A stretch of 57,752 nucleotides of DNA from Methylophilaceae bacterium (GTDB lineage Bacteria; Pseudomonadota; Gammaproteobacteria; Burkholderiales; Methylophilaceae): contig JANZZG010000070.1 of the NCBI GenBank assembly GCA_026419515.1, positions 1 to 57,752 on the forward strand. Reading direction: 5' to 3'. A program made the position numbers and the translations under genes. Each line of letters begins with the position of its first letter. The first letter of the stretch is position 1. The notes beneath the pieces were generated by a model. It saw only the letters and a program-made list of their open reading frames with translations. It did not search any database and was not told where the DNA came from. Shown one piece after another: positions 8,131-17,099 of the stretch.

Positions 8131-8997
8131 ATGCTCAGCATCATTCTGCCCGCGCGCAATGAAGCGGCCGGCTTGCGCCAGCTGTTGCCCAAACTGCTGG
8201 CGTTACAGCCGCAGGCCGAGATCATCGTGGTCGATGATGGGTCGACGGACGATACACGCCAGATTTGCGCCGAGCTGAAGGTCAAGTGTTTGTCGCATCC
8301 CTACCCCAAAGGCAATGGCGCTGCCATCAAAAGCGGCGCACGCGCGGCTAAAGGGGATGTTTTGCTGTTCATGGATGCAGACGGTCAGCACAAGCCGGAA
8401 GACATTCCAGCCCTGTTGGAGAAGTTCAATCAAGGATATGACATGGTGGTCGGTGCGCGTATGGACGGTTCACAGAATGGGGTGCACCGCGCCGTTGCCA
8501 ATGATTTTTTCAGCAGGTTTGCCTCCTGGATGGTGCAACAGCCGGTCGCAGACCTGACATCCGGCTTTCGGGTGGTCCAGGCCCAAAAGTTCCGTAAGTT
8601 TCTATACCTGCTGCCCAACGGTTTTTCTTATCCCACCACCATTACCATGAGTTTTTTTCGCGCGGGTTACAGCGTAGCCTACGTCCCGATCCACACCTTG
8701 CGGCGAGTTTCCGGCAAGAGCCACATCCGGCCGATCCGGGATGGGCTGCGCTTTCTGCTCATCATCCTCCGCATCGGTACATTGTATTCACCGCAAAAAT
8801 TGTTCATCCCGCTGAGTGCCGGGTTTTTTCTGGTAGGCATGAGTTACTATCTCTATACCTATCTCGTCTCTGGCCGGTTCACCAACATGAGTGCCTTATT
8901 GTTGATCTCGGCCGTCCTGACTTTTTTGATCGGTATTGTCTCGGAACAGATTTCGGCCCTGCACTACAAGGGAATCGACGACGAATCACGGTCTTGA
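8131..8997 (+). CDS. Glycosyltransferase family 2, polyprenol-phosphate sugar synthase-like
   Basis: 288 residues. A GT2 domain (about 1-220) opens with LSIILPARNEA, then IIVVDDGSTDDT and the metal-binding LLFMDADGQHKPED. Two hydrophobic segments near residues 225-285 anchor it in the membrane. This matches dolichol-phosphate-mannose synthase/GtrB-like enzymes that load a sugar onto polyprenyl phosphate. Such a product is the donor that GT-C enzymes use, so it is probably the partner of the upstream gene (16-nt gap). It overlaps the next gene by one base. Confidence 0.85.
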   Translation: MLSIILPARNEAAGLRQLLPKLLALQPQAEIIVVDDGSTDDTRQICAELKVKCLSHPYPKGNGAAIKSGARAAKGDVLLFMDADGQHKPEDIPALLEKFNQGYDMVVGARMDGSQNGVHRAVANDFFSRFASWMVQQPVADLTSGFRVVQAQKFRKFLYLLPNGFSYPTTITMSFFRAGYSVAYVPIHTLRRVSGKSHIRPIRDGLRFLLIILRIGTLYSPQKLFIPLSAGFFLVGMSYYLYTYLVSGRFTNMSALLLISAVLTFLIGIVSEQISALHYKGIDDESRS

Positions 8998-10112
8998 TGC
9001 GCGTCCTCTTGACCAGCAGTTCTTATCCCCGGGATGCGTTCGACTGGCGCGGGCGTTTCATCGCGGAGATGGTCTCCAGTTTGGCAGGCCATTCGGTCTT
9101 GCAGCTCGAGGTTTGGGTTCCTCCCGGCACCCTGCCACCCAATGTCCGGTCGATCGCGACTCGGGAAGAAACAGCATGGCTGGCCCGGTTGATGGAGGAC
9201 GGCGGAATCGCGCATGTGTTGAGCCAGCGCAGGCTGCTTGCGCTGGGACGTATCATGGGTTTGTTGCGGCGGTTACATGCCGCCTATCGGCGCAGTGATG
9301 CCGACGTGGTTCATGTCAATTGGCTGCAAAATGCGCTGCCTTTGTTTGGAACGACGAAAACGACCGCGCTGATCACGGTGTTGGGGAGTGATTTGGCATT
9401 GCTCCGGCTGCCGGGCATGATAAGCGCACTGCGTCGGGTATTGCGTACGAGACGCTGTCTGCTGGCTCCGAATGCGGAATGGATGGTCAAGACGCTGGAC
9501 CGACATTTCGGCGACATTGCAGAAATCCTGCCTATTCCGTTCGGCATCGATGCCGCCTGGTTCAATGTGAAGCGGCGGCCTCCCACCGCACCCCCTTATG
9601 CGTGGCTTGCCGTCACCCGTGTCACGTCGGCCAAATTGGGTCCTTTGTTGGAGTGGGGACGCCATGTGTTTGGGCGTGAACATCAGCTCCACCTGTTCGG
9701 ACCGCTGCAGGATCCCGAGATTCGTCTCCCGGCTTGGCTCTATTATCATGGACCGACCCATCCGCGTGTACTGCTCGATCAGTGGGTGCCTCATGCGGCG
9801 GGTCTCATTACGCTGAGCCAGCATACCGAGGGCCGTCCACAGATCCTGCTGGAGGCGATGGCCGCTGGCTTACCGGTCATCGCCTCTCCTTTGCCCGCAC
9901 ACCTGGACATGATACGGCATGGTGAAACCGGTATGCTGGTCGATGACCCCAGCGCCCTCAAATGCGCGCTGGACTGGCTGGCCGAGCCCGCACGCAACGC
10001 CGTGATCGGTGCCAACGCCCGGCGTCAGGTGGAATCGGCTCCCGGCCGCTGGGAAGACTGTGGCTTGCGTTATCTCGCGGCCTATCAGCACCTGATAGGG
10101 AAGCAGGCATGA
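8997..10112 (+). CDS. Glycosyltransferase family 4 (GT-B fold)
   Basis: 371 residues. The N-terminal Rossmann half opens MRVLLTSSSYPRDAFDWRGRF, usual for GT4 acceptor domains. The C-terminal half has SQHTEGRPQILLEAMAAGLPVIAS, the E-x7-E donor-binding block of GT4 enzymes (here E...LEAMA), and a tail of helices. It is cytoplasmic, possibly membrane-associated, and adds a nucleotide-activated sugar to a lipid-linked glycan. ATG 8997 shares its A with the preceding TGA. It overlaps the next gene by 4 nt, so this is one translation-coupled operon. The sugar is unknown. Confidence 0.85.
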   Translation: MRVLLTSSSYPRDAFDWRGRFIAEMVSSLAGHSVLQLEVWVPPGTLPPNVRSIATREETAWLARLMEDGGIAHVLSQRRLLALGRIMGLLRRLHAAYRRSDADVVHVNWLQNALPLFGTTKTTALITVLGSDLALLRLPGMISALRRVLRTRRCLLAPNAEWMVKTLDRHFGDIAEILPIPFGIDAAWFNVKRRPPTAPPYAWLAVTRVTSAKLGPLLEWGRHVFGREHQLHLFGPLQDPEIRLPAWLYYHGPTHPRVLLDQWVPHAAGLITLSQHTEGRPQILLEAMAAGLPVIASPLPAHLDMIRHGETGMLVDDPSALKCALDWLAEPARNAVIGANARRQVESAPGRWEDCGLRYLAAYQHLIGKQA

Positions 10113-11032
10113 GAGATGGAATTTTTTTGACCGGCGCAGCGGGCTTTCTCGGGCAGGCGCTGACGCGTCAGCTCCTGGCCGAGGGACGAACGCTACATCG
10201 TCTGCTAAGACAACCAGAGCCTCCACGCGGGCCGACCGACCATGTCCACGTCGGTACCGTGGAAGGAATCGGCCAGTTTCATTCCATATTGACGTCTTGT
10301 CATACTCTGGTCCATCTCGCAGCGGCAACCACACCTGCCAGTTCGACGCTACAGCCGATACGCGAGCTCGATGCCAACCTGCGGCCTTTGCTGATGTTGA
10401 TCGAGGTATTGCAATCCCATCCTCACCTGCATGTGGTATTCATATCATCTGGGGGGGCGCTGTACGGCAACATCGATGCCCAAACGGCCGATGAACGGAC
10501 GCCCCTCGCTCCCCTGTCTTACCATGGCGCAGGCAAAGTGGCGGGTGAGGCTTTCTTGCATGCCTTGCATCACCAAGTGGGGTTGCGTGTCACCATCCTG
10601 CGACCAGCCAACCTGTATGGACCCCGCCAACCTTTGCATACAGGATTTGGCTTGATCCGCACCCTGCTCGAACATGCACGCCAGGGCTGTCCTTTGCAGG
10701 TGTGGGGCGATGGTGAAAACGTGCGTGATTTCCTCTACATCGACGATATGGTGGCGGCCTGTGTATGCGCCTTGGCACCGGTGACATGCGGTTGGCGGGC
10801 CTACAACGTTGGCACCGGCATTGGGTATAGTCTGAACCAGGTGCGCGCTCTGGTCGAGACAATCACGGGAAGGCCGGTACTCACCGAATATCATCCGGCA
10901 AGACCGGGCGACGTGCGCCGTATCGTGCTCGATAGTCGTGCCGCACAGCGTGAATTGGGCTGGCAGGCGCGAGTCTCGCTGGAAGACGGTATTCGACGGA
11001 CTTGGCAATGGCTGACCACACGGCCAGCATGA
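10109..11032 (+). CDS. NAD-dependent epimerase/dehydratase (extended SDR), atypical active site
   Basis: 307 residues. The nucleotide-binding motif GAAGFLG is at residues 9-15, a typical SSGGALYG serine block near 115, and RPANLYGPRQ and GDGENVRDFLYIDD as in GalE/RmlB-like nucleotide-sugar enzymes. The odd point is the active site. Where relatives have Y-G-A-S-K this protein reads Y138-H139-G-A-G-K143, so the YxxxK tyrosine is replaced by His or shifted by one residue. The start ATG 10109 overlaps the GT4 stop by 4 nt. It probably makes or modifies a nucleotide sugar for this glycan set, if active. Confidence 0.85.
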   Translation: MRDGIFLTGAAGFLGQALTRQLLAEGRTLHRLLRQPEPPRGPTDHVHVGTVEGIGQFHSILTSCHTLVHLAAATTPASSTLQPIRELDANLRPLLMLIEVLQSHPHLHVVFISSGGALYGNIDAQTADERTPLAPLSYHGAGKVAGEAFLHALHHQVGLRVTILRPANLYGPRQPLHTGFGLIRTLLEHARQGCPLQVWGDGENVRDFLYIDDMVAACVCALAPVTCGWRAYNVGTGIGYSLNQVRALVETITGRPVLTEYHPARPGDVRRIVLDSRAAQRELGWQARVSLEDGIRRTWQWLTTRPA

Positions 11033-12045
11033 CACCCGTGCCATGCTGCAGCATCTGTATCGCCAACTACAATGGCGTCGGCTTGCTGGAAGCATGCATC
11101 GGTTCGGTGCTGGCACAAGGGTGGTGGGATAGGGCTGAAATCATCGTCCACGACGATGCTTCCACCGACGGCTCGGTTGCTTTTTTGCGTACGCGGTATC
11201 CCACGGTACAGGTCCTGGAAAGCCAGGAGAATGTTGGTTTTTGCATCGCCAACAACCGTATGGCGCGAATGGCGCGCGGTGAATTCCTGCTGTTTTTGAA
11301 CAACGATGCCATGCTGCTGCCCGGCGCTTTGGATGCTTTGCTGGCAGCCGCACGGCAACTGAAAAGACCTGCCATCTTGAGTTTGCCCCAATATGACGCG
11401 GAAAGTGGCCGTTTGCTCGACAGGGGTTGTTTGCTGGATCCATTTCTCAATCCGGTACCCAACCACGACTCGACACGCCGAGAAGTCGGTATGGTGATGG
11501 GGGCCTGTATGTGGCTGCCGAAAGCTTTGTGGGACGAACTGGGCGGATTTCCGGAATGGTTCGGTAGCATCGGTGAAGATTTGTACCTATGCTGTATCGC
11601 CCGGTTGCGTGGGGCGTCCGTCCATGTGCCACCTGTTTCCGGTTACAGACACCACGTCGGATATAGTTTCGGCGGTGGCCAGATCAGAGCAGGCCGTCTG
11701 CGCACCACTTTCCGTCGGCGTGGCTTGAGCGAACGCAACAAATCGTTCGCCCTGGTAGTGTGCTATCCCTTGCCGGCTTTGTGTGTACTCCTGCCCTTGC
11801 ATTTGGTGTTCCTGGTGGCTGAGGGGGGGCTGTTGGCATTGCTCAAAAGGGATTCCCGTTACTGGAGGTCGATATACGGTCCTTGTCTGGCACAACTATG
11901 GCGAAACCGTAGTCTGCTGCTGCAGACCCGTGCAGAGGTTCAGGCGCAGCGCAGGGTCGGCCTGAGGGAGTTTTTCTCCACCTTCGTCATCTGGCCGCGT
12001 AAACTGACATTGCTGCTGCGCCATGGACTGCCCATCGTTTCCTGA
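11029..12045 (+). CDS. Glycosyltransferase family 2 (rhamnosyltransferase-like)
   Basis: 338 residues. The GT2 domain starts CSICIANYNGVGLLEACIGS, continues IIVHDDASTDGS and has the metal-binding LLFLNNDAML, with a C-terminal catalytic acid region near FGSIGEDLYLCC. A hydrophobic stretch around residues 240-275 suggests membrane association. ATG 11029 overlaps the epimerase stop by 4 nt (earlier in-frame ATGs at 11002 and 11008 lie inside that gene). It is the last gene of the pilA-side glycan set and ends convergent with the minus-strand set. Acceptor and sugar are unknown. Confidence 0.85.
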   Translation: MTPVPCCSICIANYNGVGLLEACIGSVLAQGWWDRAEIIVHDDASTDGSVAFLRTRYPTVQVLESQENVGFCIANNRMARMARGEFLLFLNNDAMLLPGALDALLAAARQLKRPAILSLPQYDAESGRLLDRGCLLDPFLNPVPNHDSTRREVGMVMGACMWLPKALWDELGGFPEWFGSIGEDLYLCCIARLRGASVHVPPVSGYRHHVGYSFGGGQIRAGRLRTTFRRRGLSERNKSFALVVCYPLPALCVLLPLHLVFLVAEGGLLALLKRDSRYWRSIYGPCLAQLWRNRSLLLQTRAEVQAQRRVGLREFFSTFVIWPRKLTLLLRHGLPIVS

Positions 12046-12052
12046 AACGATG
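12033..12052. other. Palindromic hairpin at the end of the convergent glycan gene sets
   Basis: CATCGTTTC and GAAACGATG form a near-perfect palindrome over the stop codon of the plus-strand GT2. No T-run follows in either direction, so it is at best a weak, possibly bidirectional terminator or an mRNA 3'-end stabiliser. The rest of the 76-nt convergent gap shows nothing else. Confidence 0.35.
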
Positions 12053-12121
12053 ACGTATTCTCGTGGATGGTTGGGGCGCTCTTCGTTGGGGAGCCGGACG
12101 TTTTGCGGCCGGTAAAAACGA

Positions 12122-13963
12122 TCAGGTTCGACGCCGCCTGCGGATCGCCCAGGTGACGATGCGGGCGGGCCAGAGCAAGGGACGCAGCAGCCAGCTGGAA
12201 ACCAGCAGCTTGCGTACCTGGCTGAAGGAGATCGCCACGAGATAGGTATGACGGGCGTGTTCATGGAAATAGGTTTCCAGTTCTGCCAGGCTGAGCCGCG
12301 CCTGCATGTTTCGCTGTTTGGAGCGGGCAGTGGCGTAATAGCCATCCAGCTTGTCCTGCCGCTGTCTTTCGTCGTGTCCATCCGCCGGAACGCGATAGAG
12401 CGAGGTGGTCTTGTCCACGAAATGAAACGACGCATCGAGCGAGAAGCGTGTCCATAGATTCCAGTCTTCCAGATATTCCAGTGTTTCGTCGAACCCCCCA
12501 TGGCGTAAGTAAAGGGTGCGCCGGAATAGTGCGGTCTGGATGGGAATGTAATTGTGATTCCAGAGTGCAAAGCGGGAATAGGGCTGGCGATAGACGATGG
12601 CATGCCGCGTTTCTTCATACATCAGGGGCGTGATCGAATGGACGCGGGTCGCGACCTCCATACCGACGGCGTAGGCCAGCTCGCACTCGGGGTGCGCGGA
12701 AAGTTCCGCAACCAGCACTTCCAGATGGTCGGCAAACAGCAGATCGTCGTCATCGAGAAACCCGAGCAGCTCGCCGGTGGCGTTCTCGAGGCCGACGTTT
12801 CCGGCATGGCAGCGTCCCCGCTTGGGCTGCGGCAGGTAAACTATCCGCTCGAAGCATGGCTGGTATTCTTCCACCAGGTCCGCGGCCTCCCGGCTGCCAT
12901 CTTCCACCACGATCACTTCGATGCGCGGGTAAGTCTGGTGAGCGAGCGATTTCAGACATTCGCGCAGCCAGCCCTGTCGGCCGGCATAGGTGCGCACGAT
13001 GATGCTGACCAAGGGGGGCTCTGTTGGCAGGGGCGGGGTGACATGGAAAGCGCCGCTGCGGCGCACGCCATAATCCCAACGCAGGAACGCGAAGCGGGTG
13101 TCGCTTCGTTTGCGGCTACGCAGGAAATAGGGCGTGTTCCGTATCGCAGCCCACAGGTTTGCCGCCAACCCCGCGTATTTGTCCGGAACCGGCGGTGAGT
13201 GCAGCCACAACGCCAGAAACAGTGCCCAGCCGACCAGGATGTCCCATGGAGAGCCATAGCGCAGACGGAGGTAGAGATTGGCCAGCGTGCTGCCGAAAAA
13301 TTGCCGGGGCTTGATTTCGCCGGCATGGGTGTAGGTGTGATGGATGCAGACGGCCTGGGGACAGTACTTCAGGATATAGCCATGGTCCCGCAGCCGGTAG
13401 GATAGCTCGACGTCCTCGCCATACAGGAAGATCCGCGTCTCGTAGCCGCCCACCCGCTCCAGGGCGCTGCGCCGGAACAGGGCACAGGCGCTGGAGCACC
13501 ATCCCGTCTCCAGGCTGGCCGGATGATACAGCTTGGGGTGCTCATAGGGCTGCTGGCGGAACTCCCAGCACGCCACCCGTTCCGGATCCTGCATTGCCTG
13601 GGCGACGGCCCGCGCGATGCTGTCGGGATGGAATTCGATGTCGACGTTGCAAACCAGAAACAAGGGCGCCTGCGCGATGCGCAAGTTATGGTTGTGGCCG
13701 GCGCCGAAACCGACGTTCTCCCCGCGCGTGAGGATCATATCGGCAAAATGGTGTGCCGCGTCCTCGAGCAGCGCTTTGCAGGCGGCATATTGCGCCGGGT
13801 CGGAGCCGTTGTCGCGCACCAGCAGGCGGATCGAAGCGACCGGATAGCGCTGTTTCAGCAAACTTTGCAAAAAGGCGGCCATCCACCGCGCCGAGTTGTA
13901 AGTGACCACGGAAAGATCGAGGGACACCGCGGTCGGTGGGACTTGTGATGCCGGATCAATCAT
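12122..13963 (-). CDS. Two-domain glycosyltransferase (GT2-GT2 fusion)
   Basis: 613 residues with two GT2 domains. The first (about 12-240) has LSVVTYNSARWMAAFLQSLL and the acidic VCNVDIEF, plus EDVELSYRLRDHGY. The second (about 300-530) has VSIIVRTYAGRQGWL, VIVVEDGS and FLDDDDLLF. A hydrophobic segment (ILVGWALFLALWL) lies between, and a basic C-terminal tail may attach it to the membrane. Two domains suggest two successive sugar additions or a polymerising role. ATG 13963 is chosen because it overlaps the upstream sulfotransferase by 8 nt and gives a GT2 start at the expected position; a longer reading would add about 40 atypical residues. Confidence 0.85.
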   Translation of the reverse strand: MIDPASQVPPTAVSLDLSVVTYNSARWMAAFLQSLLKQRYPVASIRLLVRDNGSDPAQYAACKALLEDAAHHFADMILTRGENVGFGAGHNHNLRIAQAPLFLVCNVDIEFHPDSIARAVAQAMQDPERVACWEFRQQPYEHPKLYHPASLETGWCSSACALFRRSALERVGGYETRIFLYGEDVELSYRLRDHGYILKYCPQAVCIHHTYTHAGEIKPRQFFGSTLANLYLRLRYGSPWDILVGWALFLALWLHSPPVPDKYAGLAANLWAAIRNTPYFLRSRKRSDTRFAFLRWDYGVRRSGAFHVTPPLPTEPPLVSIIVRTYAGRQGWLRECLKSLAHQTYPRIEVIVVEDGSREAADLVEEYQPCFERIVYLPQPKRGRCHAGNVGLENATGELLGFLDDDDLLFADHLEVLVAELSAHPECELAYAVGMEVATRVHSITPLMYEETRHAIVYRQPYSRFALWNHNYIPIQTALFRRTLYLRHGGFDETLEYLEDWNLWTRFSLDASFHFVDKTTSLYRVPADGHDERQRQDKLDGYYATARSKQRNMQARLSLAELETYFHEHARHTYLVAISFSQVRKLLVSSWLLRPLLWPARIVTWAIRRRRRT

Positions 13964-15005
13964 GCCGTTTACGCCGGTAGCGTGCCCACAGTCGGCGCAG
14001 CTGGTGTTCCGCGACCCGCAGCGGGGTGGCGAGCTTCCACGCCCAGGAATTTCGGATGTAGGTGATTGCTTGCTGCAAGCCCGCATGTTCTCGTTCTAGC
14101 CGACCGTGGTCCAGTTGTAGCTGTTGCAATTCATGCCGCAGTTGCAAGGCATGTCTTGTCCAGGGCGCGATGTGGGGAACGATCTGATCCATTTGTTCGG
14201 CGATGGGCGATAGCATGGTCGCCCATTGTTCAGGGGGATGCTGGCAAACAATCGCATAGGCATCAGTGGCCAGCTGCATCCAGAAGCTCGAGGCAGCGTT
14301 GGCTTCGGATGCGCGATGGTGGCGCAAGGCCGGCTCCAAGAATTGCTGCACCGCGTGCTTACGGACAGGGTCATCGATCGCCAAAGGGAGATGCCACTCA
14401 TGGATCATGCGAGCGACGGCGGAGGGCCAGTCACTCAGTAGCTCGGTAAAAGAGATGGCCATACGCGGGTGCCCCCTGCTCCAACGTTCCGCTTCCAACA
14501 GGTGTTCCAGCCATAGCAGGCAGGCGCTGTGCTCGGGAATCTGGTCACGGTTTTGCAAGGAGCGTGCGACTTCGGCCGGATGGCGCAGGATGTGGACGAA
14601 GTAGGGGGTGCAATCACCGAATTGTTCCAGTATTCCAAGCCATAACGGCAGCAAGCGACAGAGGCGGGGGTCTTTGATCACCCATAGCGGGGCCTCGGAA
14701 AAATCACGGCGCAGGATCTCCAACAGCCTGCCCCTGGCCTCGGCGGCTGCTTCGGATTCCCACCACAGATCAGGCAGTCTGCGCTCGTCATCCCAGCTGG
14801 AGCCGAGTGCCGCAAGCAACCGTTCGTGCACCGCGACGATGTCGGCATGCTCCCAAAATCCCTTGGGATTGACGGCATCATGCGCCGCAATCAATGAAGC
14901 GCCCGGATGCGCGCCGAGCAAACTCAGTACACCGGCCATGGCCGAAGTGCCGCTACGATGCATGCCGAGCACGAATACGCAGTCTTTGGGTCGTCCTGCG
15001 TTCAC
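13956..15005 (-). CDS. Sulfotransferase family protein
   Basis: 349 residues. The 5'-phosphosulfate loop is seen in FVLGMHRSGTSAMAG (G14-S21) and the 3'-phosphate block in HILRHPAEVARSL, with IKDPRLCRLLPLW between, so it probably transfers sulfate from PAPS. After about residue 270 the protein changes to a charged helical/coiled-coil stretch, then NSWAWKLATPLR and a basic tail. This is a linker common in surface-polysaccharide glycosyltransferases and may hold the enzyme at the membrane. It overlaps the ABC ATPase gene by 4 nt and the GT2-GT2 gene by 8 nt. The likely acceptor is the exported glycan. Confidence 0.85.
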   Translation of the reverse strand: MNAGRPKDCVFVLGMHRSGTSAMAGVLSLLGAHPGASLIAAHDAVNPKGFWEHADIVAVHERLLAALGSSWDDERRLPDLWWESEAAAEARGRLLEILRRDFSEAPLWVIKDPRLCRLLPLWLGILEQFGDCTPYFVHILRHPAEVARSLQNRDQIPEHSACLLWLEHLLEAERWSRGHPRMAISFTELLSDWPSAVARMIHEWHLPLAIDDPVRKHAVQQFLEPALRHHRASEANAASSFWMQLATDAYAIVCQHPPEQWATMLSPIAEQMDQIVPHIAPWTRHALQLRHELQQLQLDHGRLEREHAGLQQAITYIRNSWAWKLATPLRVAEHQLRRLWARYRRKRHD

Positions 15006-16261
15006 GGATCACTCCGATGCTGTTCAGGCCAAGACTTTCCATCGATACGCCAATGCGTCTCCAAATCGAGCAGCCTGGCAGGTTTGTTTGCATCCCCGCT
15101 TTTTGGCTTGACATGAAACGCATGCAACGCTTCGCCAACGAAAAACAGACGGAAGTTCTCGTCGCGTAAATTGAGCCGGACGAAATACGGGCCGGGTGCC
15201 AGTGGAAATCGGGGGAGTATGTAGTCGATCTGGTGTTCTCCTGCATCCAAATCGAGCCATGTGCCTCGTTCCGCCGTGGATGCGGAACTTAGATAGGTGA
15301 GGTCGGAGGATTGGGTCCCCACCACGAGTTCCAGGCGCTTCATGGGTTGATTGAGTCTAAAACGGATGCTGATCCATAGGGGATCTCCTGGATGGATGGC
15401 GTGTGTTTCTCGCCCATCCTGGTCAAGCAGGGCCACCGAAATCAATTCGGCCTCGTCGGTTTGTGTCACGAATACATGGGTTGAGGGCATTGCCTTGTCT
15501 GGCAGGGTGGCTGCGGTGGGGGCGAAAGACGTTTCATAGTAGGCCTGGCAGGCTACTGAGGCATCGGCATCCAGCTTGCAGCGTCCTTGATCCAGGTAGA
15601 TCGCCCTGCGGCACATCCTTTGGATTTGACGTAATTCGTGACTGACCAGGATCAGGGTCAGCCCAGAGTGTTTGAGCATGCGCGAGAGGTGGTCGAAGCT
15701 TTTTTTCTGAAACCTCATGTCGCCCACGGCCAAGGCTTCGTCGATCACCAAGATGTCTGGTTCGACGTGGGTTGCGATGGCGAAAGCCAGGCGTACGAAC
15801 ATGCCGCTGGAATAGGTGCGCACCGGCTGGTCCATGAATTCGCCGATGTCGGCAAAGGCGGCGATGTCATCGAAACGGGCGTCGATCTCCTGCCGGCTCA
15901 ACCCCATCACCGCGCCCTGGAAATATACGTTCTCCCGTCCGGTGAATTCGGGATGGAACCCGGCGCCGAGTTCCAGCAGTGCGGAAACCCGGCCGTTGAC
16001 CTGGATCGTGCCGGCGGTGGGCTTCAGAATGCCGCATATCAGCTGCAGCAGGGTGCTCTTGCCGGAGCCGTTGCGGCCGATAATGCCCACCGTTTCGCCT
16101 TTTCCGATGTCGAACGAAACGTCATCGAGGGCCGTGAATTCGCGGTAATACCGCTTCAGGCCCAGGCTGAAGAACTGCTTGATACGGTCGCCCGGGTGAT
16201 TGAACAGCCGGTAGGTCTTGGTGAGGTTACGCGCCGAGATGGCGATCTTTTCACAGGACAT
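15002..16261 (-). CDS. Polysaccharide ABC exporter, ATP-binding subunit (Wzt-like)
   Basis: 419 residues. Walker A GRNGSGKS is at about 62-69, the ABC signature YSSGMFVRLAFA, Walker B ILVIDEALAVGD and the switch His in LVSHEL. The early Y-x-x-F segment before LDDVSFDI is characteristic of the Wzt/TagH group. Residues 250-415 form an extra beta-rich domain like the Wzt C-terminal carbohydrate-binding domain that recognises the finished glycan before export. This implies a capped O-antigen or capsule-type polymer. It overlaps the permease gene by 11 nt and the sulfotransferase gene by 4 nt. Confidence 0.92.
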   Translation of the reverse strand: MSCEKIAISARNLTKTYRLFNHPGDRIKQFFSLGLKRYYREFTALDDVSFDIGKGETVGIIGRNGSGKSTLLQLICGILKPTAGTIQVNGRVSALLELGAGFHPEFTGRENVYFQGAVMGLSRQEIDARFDDIAAFADIGEFMDQPVRTYSSGMFVRLAFAIATHVEPDILVIDEALAVGDMRFQKKSFDHLSRMLKHSGLTLILVSHELRQIQRMCRRAIYLDQGRCKLDADASVACQAYYETSFAPTAATLPDKAMPSTHVFVTQTDEAELISVALLDQDGRETHAIHPGDPLWISIRFRLNQPMKRLELVVGTQSSDLTYLSSASTAERGTWLDLDAGEHQIDYILPRFPLAPGPYFVRLNLRDENFRLFFVGEALHAFHVKPKSGDANKPARLLDLETHWRIDGKSWPEQHRSDP

Positions 16262-17060
16262 CGGCGAATTCTTCCCGGCTGTGCTGGAAAAAGACGTAAC
16301 CGAGCAACATAATGACGGCGGACAGCAGCAACATTCCCGTCCATGTCAGCCAGTCCACTGGCTGACCGCCGATGACGCATCGGCAGGTCTCGATCACCGT
16401 CCCCAGCGGGTTGTGCCGGTAAAGCGGCTGCAGCGAAGCGGGCACGGCCTGCACCGGGTAAAACACCGGCGACAGGAACAGCAGCATCTGCACCAGCAGC
16501 GGCACGATCTGGCTCATGTCCTTGATGAACACGCCCCAGGCCGCGATGAACCAGGCGGCGCCAAGCGCGAATAGCAGCAAGGGCAGCAGCAACAGCGGCA
16601 GCAGCAGGAAGGAAACATCAAGCTTGCCCAGCCAGGCCAGGACGCCGGCCAGCACGAGCAGATTGAACCCGGCATGGATGAGGGCGGTTCCCAGGGGAAC
16701 GAGGGGCAGGATTTCCACCGGGAAGATCATCTTCTTGACGAAATTGGGATAGCCGCGCACGGCCGTGCTGGCACGGTTGATCGTCTCCGCGAAGATGTTG
16801 AAGGCGATCAGCCCGGCATACAGCAGCACCCAGTAAGGTAGTCCGGACTGCTGCTGCGGCCAGCGCGCCTGGAAGATCTCCCCGAAAATGAATGCGAAGA
16901 TGGCCAGCATCAATAGTGGGCCGAGCAAAATCCACATCATGCCGAACATGGCGCCGCGATAGCGCAACAAGACATCGCGCATCACCAGCTGTCCCAGTAT
17001 CCATCGCTGGCGCCACAGGCGTGTGATGATGCGAAGAAGGTTGCAGTCGTTCAGTGGCAT
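16251..17060 (-). CDS. Polysaccharide ABC exporter, permease subunit (Wzm-like)
   Basis: 269 residues with six hydrophobic segments (starting near MWILLGPLLMLAIFAFIFGEIF and ending with LLLSAVIMLLGYVFF). The early block LVMRDVLLRYRGAMFGMMW is typical of ABC-2 polysaccharide/polyol-phosphate exporters. It pairs with the overlapping Wzt-like ATPase to flip undecaprenyl-linked glycan across the inner membrane. It starts 39 nt downstream of the cyclic-nucleotide-binding gene. I see no terminator in that gap, so it may be on the same transcript as the signalling genes. Confidence 0.92.
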   Translation of the reverse strand: MPLNDCNLLRIITRLWRQRWILGQLVMRDVLLRYRGAMFGMMWILLGPLLMLAIFAFIFGEIFQARWPQQQSGLPYWVLLYAGLIAFNIFAETINRASTAVRGYPNFVKKMIFPVEILPLVPLGTALIHAGFNLLVLAGVLAWLGKLDVSFLLLPLLLLPLLLFALGAAWFIAAWGVFIKDMSQIVPLLVQMLLFLSPVFYPVQAVPASLQPLYRHNPLGTVIETCRCVIGGQPVDWLTWTGMLLLSAVIMLLGYVFFQHSREEFADVL

Positions 17061-17099
17061 CGGGGCGATTGGCCAGGCACGGTCACGGCGTGGCGCAGA

